Below, one piece after another: positions 45,756 through 53,718 of a DNA stretch of 58,991 nucleotides (position 1 is its first letter; every line of letters begins with the position of its first letter). Below the pieces are notes generated by a model. It was not told the origin of the DNA. It ran no database searches and worked only from the letters and a program-made list of their open reading frames with translations. This stretch comes from Deltaproteobacteria bacterium (GTDB lineage: Bacteria; Desulfobacterota; Binatia; UBA9968): NCBI GenBank assembly GCA_016210115.1, contig JACQUW010000185.1, positions 1-58,991 of the forward strand. Direction: 5' to 3'. A program made the position numbers and the translations under genes.

Positions 45756-46061
45756 GGCTTTAACCTCCTTTCAGCACCTCCGAGCGACGGAGTAGAGATA
45801 AAAACTCCCTCAGATCCCTGAACGGCATGATCTTACCTTGCAGCGGCAAACGCTACCAGAACCCTATCTCCCAGGCAAGACAAAAATTCTCTATCCTGCA
45901 GGTCTTAGCGTCTCTTGTAGATCCATTGAGTTTTATGATAATGGCTCACTGAGTCCGATGGCCTACGTCACTTCAAACAAAAATATGATCGCCTGAATCG
46001 GTTATGAGGCGACGCATGTTTTTGCAATAGCGTCTTATTAGAATCATGGGGAGGTAACGCG
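45756..46061. other. Divergent intergenic region
   Basis: 306 bp between the binding-protein run and the hydrolase. Aside from ribosome-binding sites at both ends (AAGGAGG on minus, GGGGAGG on plus) and an AT-rich patch near 45930-45990, I see no gene, clear promoter or repeat. Confidence 0.4.
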
Positions 46062-46925
46062 ATGGAGAATGCAAAATTTGTCTCCGTTAATGGCTTCAAA
46101 ACCAGGTACTTTGAGGGAGGAAGTGGAGAAACGTTAGTTCTGATTTCCGGGGGCAGCTTTGGTTCCTATTATTCAGCGGATCATTGGAGCTTGAATTTTG
46201 ATGATCTCGGGAAGCATTTCCATGTCTATGCCTTTGACAAGCTGGGCATGGGCTATACGGATAACCCGAACAGTGATGCCGACTACACCATGAGCGCGGT
46301 CATCGATCATGCCGGCGCGTTTCTACGGGCAATGGGCATTGAAAGGGCCACGCTCATGGGCCACTCCCGTGGGGCACTTCCGGCGGCCCGCATAGCTGTG
46401 GACCATCCTGAAATCGTCAAGGCGCTTATCATCCTGCCTAGCAGTACCCTGCCAGCGGAGGATCCCTCTGTTCCCGCGGACTTCTACAAGAAAATCGATG
46501 CGGCGGTACCTCCCATCCCCGATCGGAAGTATGTCCGCTGGGAACCGGAGGCCAACTCTTTCTCCAAGGACCACATTACGGAAGACTTTGTCGACGCGAT
46601 GCTAAAAATAGCCCTGCTTCCAAAGACAATGGAAGCCAAGAAAAAGATGGCCTTTCTGTCAGACACCGTATTTGTTCCTGATGCACGCAAGAGAAAGTAC
46701 GAAACCTTGGAGCTAATCAAGGCTGGACGTCTGAGGGCGCCTACGCTGATCGTTTGGGGCTTGAATGATCCGTCCGCCCCGGTAAAGCTCGGCCTGGACC
46801 TTGTTCGGCTAATCGGTTCGGTTGTGGATCGCACCCGGTTTCACGTTATCAATCATGCTGGCCATTACGTATTCAGAGAGCATCCGGGAGAACTTCATCG
46901 CCTTATCATTGACTTCGTTAGATAG
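46062..46925 (+). CDS. Alpha/beta hydrolase (meta-cleavage C-C hydrolase-like)
   Basis: 287 residues. Oxyanion/active-site loop LISGGSFGSYYSADHW, nucleophile Ser in MGHSRGALPA, Asp in WGLNDPSAPV and His in INHAGHYVFREHP. The N-terminal shape and the SADHW segment resemble BphD/MhpC-type hydrolases of aromatic ring-fission products. GGGGAGG site. Single gene, likely part of the same degradative programme. Confidence 0.87.
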   Translation: MENAKFVSVNGFKTRYFEGGSGETLVLISGGSFGSYYSADHWSLNFDDLGKHFHVYAFDKLGMGYTDNPNSDADYTMSAVIDHAGAFLRAMGIERATLMGHSRGALPAARIAVDHPEIVKALIILPSSTLPAEDPSVPADFYKKIDAAVPPIPDRKYVRWEPEANSFSKDHITEDFVDAMLKIALLPKTMEAKKKMAFLSDTVFVPDARKRKYETLELIKAGRLRAPTLIVWGLNDPSAPVKLGLDLVRLIGSVVDRTRFHVINHAGHYVFREHPGELHRLIIDFVR

Positions 46926-47085
46926 AATTATGGGGTAAGCCAGGTTGTTTTCTCAAGCCCGACCAAGTCCCAAAGCAAACAGCCAGACTACCCCAAGTTC
47001 CATGTGTATTGGGCGGACCCGTTATGTCCGCGACGGTGCGGTTCGCAAGACTTGCATGCGATTGGCGCGCAGAGTCGTTCCTTGA

Positions 47086-47826
47086 CTACAACCTACTCCA
47101 TCTCTCACCTCTCTTGACCATTGATTCATAGTAACTCCACTCCAGCAACGCAGGGCCGCCTGAGCGTCTTTCTCTCCGCGTCTCTTTTGCGCCGCTACCG
47201 GCGACGGACAGGAGCCTTTTCGCCACCGACGGGGAAATAGAACGGAGCTTGGCCGAACCTCGCGCCTGCAGGATCATTTTTGCCGTCCGCTCCAAATGGA
47301 CCATATTCATACAGGCCTCTTCAATTGTCTTTCCAACCACCAGGGCCCCATGTCCCATGATCATCAGGGCACAGTTGTCTCCCATGAGCTTCACTGCTTT
47401 CTCACCATGATCACGCCAGTAGCCATAAAGCCAGGGTGCCACCGGAACATGTTTCCCGAAATTAACGGAATCCTGGTGGATCGGGATAATTTTCTGTCCC
47501 GCTGCCGTCAGCGCGAGTGCCATAGGCGGATGGCAATGAATCACCGACCCCACCTCCTTCTTTACTCTGTACGGACAAACATAAAAGAAAATTTCATCGG
47601 GTCGTTCGCGCCGCCCTGAGGTCCGTTTCCCGCCCAGATCAAACTCCAATACATCATCCGGAGGAACGCTCTCGTCCCCGGGGGGTCTGAGGTGCCGAAG
47701 GAGAAAGTGCTTGCTATCGGGACCTCGAACGCTCACGTGCCCCCACATGTCAGCTAGCTCATATGTCAAAATAGTGATCGCAATCGCCATTTTTTCTTTT
47801 AACCGACTAAAATCTTCCTCTTTCAT
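47086..47826 (-). CDS. Class II aldolase/adducin-family protein
   Basis: About 246 residues from the ATG at 47826; an upstream ATG at 47904 adds an unrelated 26-residue leader. Zinc ligands HCHPPMALALTAAG and the later His in MIMGHGALVVGKTIEEA mark a fuculose-phosphate-aldolase-type fold. Relatives include aldolases and decarboxylases acting on hydroxy acids. The Tyr/Glu-rich C-terminus is not distinctive. Alone on its strand between the hydrolase and the cyclic amidohydrolase. Confidence 0.87.
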   Translation of the reverse strand: MKEEDFSRLKEKMAIAITILTYELADMWGHVSVRGPDSKHFLLRHLRPPGDESVPPDDVLEFDLGGKRTSGRRERPDEIFFYVCPYRVKKEVGSVIHCHPPMALALTAAGQKIIPIHQDSVNFGKHVPVAPWLYGYWRDHGEKAVKLMGDNCALMIMGHGALVVGKTIEEACMNMVHLERTAKMILQARGSAKLRSISPSVAKRLLSVAGSGAKETRRERRSGGPALLEWSYYESMVKRGERWSRL

Positions 47827-48121
47827 TCTATGCTCCACTTCACATCCCGGGAAACGGGTGCATTGAGAAATTCTAGCCGCGCCGGACAAACACCAATCCG
47901 GCAACGTTATCCAAGCAACTCATCGCCCCGCCCCACAGGTCGCCAACGCAGGGCAATACGAATCTATACGAAACAGTCTATCTGACGGCGTTTCGACTTT
48001 CCTGCGTGAAGTTTTGTATCGTTATTACGATCCGATGCGGCTTTTTGGAGCTGTGCCTGGAAGACCTTAGCCTGCCGTAACGGCGATCAAACTATTATGC
48101 TGGCTGAGTGAAACCAAAAGC

Positions 48122-48155
48122 CCAGCGCAGAAAAAAAACTTTCTGCGGAAACTGG
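48122..48155 (-). terminator. Hairpin downstream of the cyclic amidohydrolase
   Basis: Read on the minus strand: CCAG, then an 8-bp stem CGCAGAAA / TTTCTGCG around a T-rich loop, and outer CTGG pairing with CCAG. It ends about 5 bp after the amidohydrolase stop. The rest of 47827-48121 contains no gene I can support. Confidence 0.5.
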
Positions 48156-48159
48156 CGAC

Positions 48160-49629
48160 TTACATCAGGAATCGACTGCCTGGGCGCCGAGGAATGTATT
48201 CTCCTTTTCCTGTCGCGACAATACGTGATTTCGGCTCTCCTTCCGGCCAGTCCATTAATATCTCCCCCCGCCGGATAGTCATAACAGGCCAGCCGACGAT
48301 CTCCCGCCCCTCTATGATTGTCCAGGCTGGACGAGAATGGATCATCTCGTTTTTCACGGTCACTCGACGCTTTAGATCTACGATCACAACATCCCCATCG
48401 GAGCCAACCTGCAGGGTTCCTTTGCGAGGATAAATGCCGAAAATTCGCGCAGGATTCTCGCACATCACCTCCACAAGCTTCCCTAAAGGAATGCGCCCCT
48501 TATTCACACCTTCGTGGAGCATTAGGGGGAGTATCATTTCGACCCGGGAGGGAAAACCGCTCACGGTTTTCCAGACATCTCCCGGGACATCCATCTCGGC
48601 GCGGGATCCGTGAGCCACGACATGATCAGATCCGAGGGTATCAATCTCTCCCTTCTTAAGAGCTTCCCACAGTATCTCCATTGTTTCAGGCTCACGGAGC
48701 GGGACGTTGATCTTCCAGGTGCCACTCGGTAGGCAAAGATAAGTAGGGCTGCTTTGGGCGTAAATCTCGATGCCTTCTTCTTTTGCTCTTCGAATGGCAA
48801 AAAGTGTTTCCGCCGTCGTTGTATGAACAATATACAGCGGGCAGTTGGTCACCTTCGCGAGATAAGCGTATTGGCGCACGTGCATGGCCTCGGCAAAGTG
48901 CGGCGACCGATCCGACCAGGCCTTCATGTCCTTGCGCCCCGAGTCCAAGATTCTCTGGTGAAACACACGCACGATCTCGAAGTTTTCAGGGTGGATCGTG
49001 ATAATCCCAGGTGGGCTTATCTTCGCTGTACTCTCCATCGCTTTGAAGATGACACCATCATCAAAGCCAATTGCGAGCCCGGTTCTCCGTAGAAACCACA
49101 TTTTTGCCGCTAATTCGGCGTTTTTCGCATTCAGGTTGAACTTGTACGAAGTCAGACCATACTTCTCAGCGTATTGTGGAATCTCTTCAGCTTGCTGTTC
49201 TGTCTCCAACTGAGGCGTAAAGTAAAAGTCCGTGATGCAGTTTTCTTGCCCGGTTTCAATGGCGGTTTGCATCACTTCGTGAAATGATACCACATCGCTG
49301 GGTTCAACCTCCTTCTTGAAAGGCTTTGTACCCATTCGTGGGCTCGGATCCATAATGCCCCAGGTGGTGACACCCCCGGCGGCCGCCGCAGGTGATTCGG
49401 TTTGGAAATCAAGGTCAAGGGGAAACGAGTGACCCGGGTGCCCCTCCGGGTCCACCAAACCAGGAATGACATGCTTCCCTGCGGCATCGATTACCCGCGC
49501 CGCGTCTGGAACAAAATTCGGACTTAAAATTGCGGCTACCTTTCCCTGATGTATCGCAAGGTTTGCCGGGCGGGCGCCCTCCCGAAAAACCACAGTTCCA
49601 TTCTTTATCAATAAATCGACGCGTTCCAT
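48160..49629 (-). CDS. Cyclic amidohydrolase (dihydroorotase-like) with altered first metal motif
   Basis: 489 residues, GAGAGGAGG site. Carbamyl-Lys candidate in LTSYKFNLN, His in TIHPENF and YIVHTTTAE, Asp in LGSDHVVAH. The usual DxHxH after the first strand reads DPEGHPGH, so the first His is replaced by Glu with histidines shifted downstream. A paralogue of the 35071 enzyme by architecture (both have HPSLG-like ends VEMILPLMLHEGVNKGRI), but it acts elsewhere or has altered metal chemistry. Confidence 0.87.
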   Translation of the reverse strand: MERVDLLIKNGTVVFREGARPANLAIHQGKVAAILSPNFVPDAARVIDAAGKHVIPGLVDPEGHPGHSFPLDLDFQTESPAAAAGGVTTWGIMDPSPRMGTKPFKKEVEPSDVVSFHEVMQTAIETGQENCITDFYFTPQLETEQQAEEIPQYAEKYGLTSYKFNLNAKNAELAAKMWFLRRTGLAIGFDDGVIFKAMESTAKISPPGIITIHPENFEIVRVFHQRILDSGRKDMKAWSDRSPHFAEAMHVRQYAYLAKVTNCPLYIVHTTTAETLFAIRRAKEEGIEIYAQSSPTYLCLPSGTWKINVPLREPETMEILWEALKKGEIDTLGSDHVVAHGSRAEMDVPGDVWKTVSGFPSRVEMILPLMLHEGVNKGRIPLGKLVEVMCENPARIFGIYPRKGTLQVGSDGDVVIVDLKRRVTVKNEMIHSRPAWTIIEGREIVGWPVMTIRRGEILMDWPEGEPKSRIVATGKGEYIPRRPGSRFLM

Positions 49630-50056
49630 TTGAACCTCCTCTCATCCAGCTCGCTCACAGCGCCTGAACGTTATATAATATATGACTCGAATTTGTCGTA
49701 CGCTAGCAGGTCCAGAGGAACACTGTCAACTGGTCTTGGGATTGTGTCTTAGCGCACTGCCATGCTTTCTGTCGTTTGCGATGATAACCCCCCGACGGCC
49801 TATTTGAGGCTTTGGGGAACGGCAACGCCTCCGATTTTGCAAAGACCGAGCAAGTTGTAATAGGTTGCATCGGTAGATTGACTGTCTTGACCCGCACTAG
49901 GGTTTGAACCCTTTATTGACCAATTTGCTCACGGTCATAACGGGGAGATGCGAGTCCTGTCCTCAACGCTGCGGGTGTTACGGAACATGCGCTGAGAGCA
50001 CGAAAGTTCAAGATCACGTCACCCTAGCCCTTCTAGGGGAAAGGAGTGTTTCTTTC
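49630..50056. other. Divergent intergenic region
   Basis: 427 bp between divergent genes. AT-rich TTATATAATATAT near 49666-49678 is a plausible -10 area for either strand. AGGGTT TG AACCCT (49899-49912) is a short inverted repeat. An open frame from 49904 merely extends the binding protein upstream and lacks a ribosome-binding site. Confidence 0.35.
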
Positions 50057-51091
50057 ATGAACTCTAACATTGACTCGTTCAAAAGGTTGGCGCTCCTTGG
50101 CACCTTCCTATGGATTGCTCTACTAGTTGTTTCGTCTCTGCTTTACGGAGCATCAGATCCTAAGATTATCGAGGCGGCAAAAGGCGAACGGGAGTTGACG
50201 GTATGGACAACGAGCGATCTTCGCCAAGTCACCAAAATTGTGGAAAGCTTTGAGAAGAAATACCCGTTTCTGAAAGTTAAGCTGTACCGGACAGGGACGG
50301 CACCTCTTCACAACAAAATAATCACGGAGGCACTGGCCGGGAAACACAATTGGGATGTGTCCAATTCGACTCTTCAAACCCATGACCTCTTCGAGCGTAA
50401 AATGGTCGCAAAATACAAATCGCCTCAAACGAGCATGTTGTTGGACCCCGAAATGTTAAACAAGGAAGGCCACTGGACGGCAATCTACGTCGTGCCTTTC
50501 GTTTTAGGATTCAACACTAACCTGGTGAAGGCCCAAGATGCGCCTAAAACGTATGACGACCTTTTAAGCTCCAAGTGGAAAGACAAGATGATTTCTATCG
50601 ATAGCGAAGGCTACGAATTGTTACAGGGCCTAAGCACTGCCTGGGGCAAAGAAAAAGCTGTGGCCTTTCTCAAAAAACTCGCGGCTCAGGACCCGGTTTC
50701 CAGGCGCGGAAATTCACTGCGCGTTGAGCTTGCCACTGGAGGGGAATTCCCGGTGCTTATTGCCATGGCTAGTCCGATTCAACGAGCCGCTAGCAAGGGA
50801 GCACCCATTGATTGGGTTCCTTTGGAGCCCGTACCGGTGACCTCAATGGCTATTATGCTTGCGGAGCACGCTCCTCATCCTAACGCTGGGAAATTATATA
50901 TTGATTTTATCCTTTCCCGAGACGGTCAAGAAATTCTCCGTAGCGAACAGAGAATTCCAGTGCGCAAGGATGTAGAGGCAGACCCACCCCGCCTAATAAA
51001 AGGATATAAGCGAGTCATGCTTCATCCTATGAAAGCGAGTGAATACGAGGAAATAGTTAGGCTTTATAGAGAAATTTTTAATATCCGCTGA
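50057..51091 (+). CDS. Iron-type ABC solute-binding protein, orphan (paralogue of 42458)
   Basis: About 344 residues from the ATG at 50057, which follows GGGGAAAGGAG and starts a signal peptide (FKRLALLGTFLWIALLVVSS). Fold motifs are DPKIIEAAKGERELTVWTTS, TGTAPLHNKIITEALAGKHN and APHPNAGKLYIDFILSRDGQ. Compare the 42458 product (DPKIIEGAKKEGQL, LHPNAGKLFIDFMLSQQGQE). No ABC partners. Confidence 0.87.
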   Translation: MNSNIDSFKRLALLGTFLWIALLVVSSLLYGASDPKIIEAAKGERELTVWTTSDLRQVTKIVESFEKKYPFLKVKLYRTGTAPLHNKIITEALAGKHNWDVSNSTLQTHDLFERKMVAKYKSPQTSMLLDPEMLNKEGHWTAIYVVPFVLGFNTNLVKAQDAPKTYDDLLSSKWKDKMISIDSEGYELLQGLSTAWGKEKAVAFLKKLAAQDPVSRRGNSLRVELATGGEFPVLIAMASPIQRAASKGAPIDWVPLEPVPVTSMAIMLAEHAPHPNAGKLYIDFILSRDGQEILRSEQRIPVRKDVEADPPRLIKGYKRVMLHPMKASEYEEIVRLYREIFNIR

Positions 51092-51157
51092 TGCTTCCGC
51101 AGAAGGCAATTCGGAAACTTGATGTTGTTCCGATAACTCAGTATAGGATGATGCGAC

Positions 51158-51859
51158 GTGGAACATATTCTATTTCTCTTTCACTGGGCTCACGTGCTGG
51201 CAGGTCTCATCTGGATCGGGACCCTGTACTTTTTCAATTTTTTCCTCATGCCCTTTCTCGCAAGGACGCGACCGGAAGTTCGCACGGAGGTTTTTCATAA
51301 ACTAGTGTCGCTCACGCTGGGGGTTTTTCAATGGGCACCTCTCGTCACTGTTCTTTCCGGGGGCCTGATTTACCTGCACCGACTCACTTCGATTGGAAGC
51401 GCGGCATTTTTTAACTTGCGCTACGGTTTAGCGATCTCGCTCGGCAGCGTTTTGGGCCTCGTCATGTTTCTGAACGGCTGGTTCGTCATGCATCCCAAAC
51501 AGAAGGTCGTCGTTGCGTCGGCCGGTCGCGTGGCTCAGGGCGGTCAGCCGATCCCGGAGGCGGCGGTGTATAGCCGCCGGGTGGTGCTCACCTCCCGCAC
51601 CAATTTACTCCTGTCGATTCCCATGCTCTTTTTCATGGTGGCCGCAACCCACTATCCCTCGATCACTGCAATGCCTCTGATGGATTCGCCGGCGTGGTTT
51701 TGGCTTCTCGTCCTGGTCATTCTTGCCGGTATAGAGATGAACGCACTGACCGGATCGCAGGGCGCAACCAAAAAACCCCTCGAGTCGCTACGCGCGACTC
51801 TGGGTGGAGCCTTTATTCTTTTAGCGGCCTTCTATGTTCTTTTTTTAATGCTGATATAG
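51158..51859 (+). CDS. Urate-hydroxylase PuuD-like integral membrane protein
   Basis: 233 residues from GTG 51158, about six to seven helices. The N-terminal HWAHVLAGLIWIGTLYFFNF and later SRTNLLLSIPMLFFMVAATH are the PuuD membrane-domain pattern. Full PuuD enzymes carry a C-terminal cytochrome c domain; this one ends after the membrane part, so it may be an electron-transfer membrane anchor rather than a complete urate oxidase. Downstream of a binding-protein gene on the same strand. Confidence 0.75.
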   Translation: MEHILFLFHWAHVLAGLIWIGTLYFFNFFLMPFLARTRPEVRTEVFHKLVSLTLGVFQWAPLVTVLSGGLIYLHRLTSIGSAAFFNLRYGLAISLGSVLGLVMFLNGWFVMHPKQKVVVASAGRVAQGGQPIPEAAVYSRRVVLTSRTNLLLSIPMLFFMVAATHYPSITAMPLMDSPAWFWLLVLVILAGIEMNALTGSQGATKKPLESLRATLGGAFILLAAFYVLFLMLI

Positions 51860-51978
51860 GGCGCAGAACTAATGGCCGACGAGCGTGAGGACCAGGAGTT
51901 GAGCGTCGAGAGGCGTTCTTAGCGGCTACCATTCGACCCGGGCTACTGGAAATGTAGGTTAGACCCACAGAGCCCCTC

Positions 51979-52201
51979 CTAGGCGGCTCGAGCTTTTGGC
52001 TGCTGATAGCACGGCGCGCGCAGGACCTTTCCGGGAAGCTCACCGCTGAGTTTCCCGTCCTCGCAGATCACGCGCCCGTTCACGATCGATGCGGCCCACT
52101 TCCACGATGCGTCCTGATTGCACAGCGACGTCGGCCAAAAAAGACGGCAACCCGCTGCCGTCGTAAATACGACCTCCCTTGATCACCACGTCATAGGACA
52201 T
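51979..52201 (-). pseudogene. D-aminoacylase/amidohydrolase-3 remnant: both ends fused by a large deletion
   Basis: From ATG 52201 (GGGAGG site) the frame reads MSYDVVIKGGRIYDGSGLPS then FLADVAVQSGRIVEVGRI, the start of an N-acyl-D-amino-acid deacylase-type protein. Within a few codons a different frame gives ASWKWAASIVNGRVICEDGK, LSGELPGKVLR and a stop at 51979, its typical end. Some 450 central residues, with every metal ligand, are gone. Confidence 0.85.
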
Positions 52202-52240
52202 AGCTCGACCTCCCTATGTCTTAAGCGCAGCCAGCCAATG

Positions 52241-52279
52241 AAAAAGCCGGGAGGCATCGATCGTTTGATGTCCCGGCTT
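52241..52279 (-). terminator. Rho-independent terminator after the M20 peptidase
   Basis: On the minus strand AAGCCGGGA pairs perfectly with TCCCGGCTT (9 bp) across an 18-base loop and is followed by TTT, giving CCGGCTTTTT. It starts 7 bp after the M20 stop. Confidence 0.8.
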
Positions 52280-52285
52280 ATAGGG

Positions 52286-53563
52286 CTAACCGTTAGCCTG
52301 CCATCCGCAAACAAGCAAGACGGTCATAGCGTATACTTTGGTTGCGGAAACCAGGTCGGAAATTTTCATGGCGCGATTTTGCGCTCCGCTTAGAGGCTCT
52401 CGCTGTCGAGGGGGACCGTAGCACACGGAAGGAATTCCAACTTCATTAAAGACATTGACGTCGCGCCACATGCTCACTTCCGCCGAAGGCGGCAGCGGCG
52501 GCTCCGTGCCGAATAAATAACCGTGCGCGTCTTCCAAAGCCGTTACCAGGGCCTCTGCGTTTTTCACAATATGGCCCCGCGAGTATTGGAAAGCCGAGAC
52601 TTCACAATCGATGTCCAAACCGCGGATCAGCTGCTCAATATCTTTTTTCACCGTGTTCGGCCTTTTTCCCGGCGCGAGCCTTACGTCCATGTAAATATCG
52701 CAACAAGGGCTTGGGCGGGAAACGGCGCCTTCACCCCGAACATTAATGACCTGCGCTTTTGGAATAATCGTTCCGCCTGAGAATTCGACCTTTTCTTTTT
52801 GCTCGTAATGGATAGCCCACTCTTCGAGAGCTGAAATGACGCGCGCCGCCTTGACAAAAGCATTGGGATGATCTCTCAGCGAAGAGCCTCTTTCCAGTCT
52901 TGGCGTATAGAGATCCCGGCCCTTCACGCGTATTTTAAGCCACACGGCTCCACACTCGGCCTTGATGATGCCGAAACCCGAAGTTTCGCCTACAAGAGCA
53001 TAATCAGCCGTCACTCCCCGATCGACCGCCCATTTACTACCGAATCCTTCCCCGGGGTAATTGACTCCCTGGAATCCGTCCACGGACGGAGCCCCCGTCT
53101 CGAAGGCGACGCCGGTAATGGTAAGATCGCCCTTGAGCCGAATGCCGGCTTTCTTAATGGCTCTGGTGGCGATCATGAAGGCACACAGCTGCGCCTTATC
53201 GTTGATGACTCCCTTGCCGAAGATCAGCTCGCCATCAACCCACCCGCCTTCAATTTTTCTCGCGGCCTCTGAAGCGTCCGGTTCAAGTTCGGGTCCCGTA
53301 TCGAGATGAGCGTTGAGTATCAGACTGGCTCCCTGGCCGTCTCCCGGCAGGACGCCGATCGCATTGACGCTCTGGTCGGTTATCGACTGCAGATACGCAT
53401 TGATGCCGTTGTTCTTTAACCAATCGACGACCAACTCTCCGACGCTTCTTTCTTTTCCATGGGGGCTTGGGGTGTTGCCCAGCTTGAGACAGAGCTCGAC
53501 GAGTTCCTCCCGATCTCTGTCGATGATTTCCGAGAGCTTATCAAAAAAGGGGTTCTTCTCCAT
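52286..53563 (-). CDS. M20-family metallopeptidase/deacylase (ArgE/DapE-like)
   Basis: About 425 residues from the ATG at 53563, which has AGAGGAGG upstream; the longer frame to 53752 runs through the divergent promoter. Metal-site motifs are NAHLDTGPELEPD and VINDKAQLC, and the general acid position reads GVAFETGAPS rather than DEE. The final metal-His region reads YGPPRQREPLSG, without the expected His. The dimerisation domain follows VKIRVKGRD-type sequence. Hydrolyses an N-acyl or carbamoyl amino acid if active. It pairs conceptually with the cyclic amidohydrolases: hydantoin opening, then carbamoyl removal. Confidence 0.85.
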   Translation of the reverse strand: MEKNPFFDKLSEIIDRDREELVELCLKLGNTPSPHGKERSVGELVVDWLKNNGINAYLQSITDQSVNAIGVLPGDGQGASLILNAHLDTGPELEPDASEAARKIEGGWVDGELIFGKGVINDKAQLCAFMIATRAIKKAGIRLKGDLTITGVAFETGAPSVDGFQGVNYPGEGFGSKWAVDRGVTADYALVGETSGFGIIKAECGAVWLKIRVKGRDLYTPRLERGSSLRDHPNAFVKAARVISALEEWAIHYEQKEKVEFSGGTIIPKAQVINVRGEGAVSRPSPCCDIYMDVRLAPGKRPNTVKKDIEQLIRGLDIDCEVSAFQYSRGHIVKNAEALVTALEDAHGYLFGTEPPLPPSAEVSMWRDVNVFNEVGIPSVCYGPPRQREPLSGAQNRAMKISDLVSATKVYAMTVLLVCGWQANG

Positions 53564-53718
53564 TGAAAAAGGCCTCCTCTCGTCTGGCTGTTGAGCCAGA
53601 TTATCCGTTGGCGTGTCAGAGGTCAACGAGAGAGTTAAAGACTTGCCACGTTCCTGTAATTGGCATATGTTCCTGTCGCGTAAGCTGCAGCACGAATCCC
53701 AATACAAGGAGTTTTGTA

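Noticed and set aside
49899..49912. AGGGTTTGAACCCT as a tRNA T-arm
   Set aside because: No acceptor, D or anticodon arm can be folded around it and no CCA end follows; kept only as a small inverted repeat.
49935..50040. Possible TPP riboswitch: CGCTGAGAGCACGAAAGTTC upstream of the binding protein at 50057
   Set aside because: The CTGAGA word is present, but the following conserved ACCCTTGAACCTGAT block and closing helix are absent, and the downstream gene is an iron-type binding protein with no thiamine link.
49904..50056. N-terminal extension of the binding protein from 49904 with several cysteines
   Set aside because: The ATG at 50057 has a strong GGGGAAAGGAG site and begins the signal peptide; the extension would bury it.
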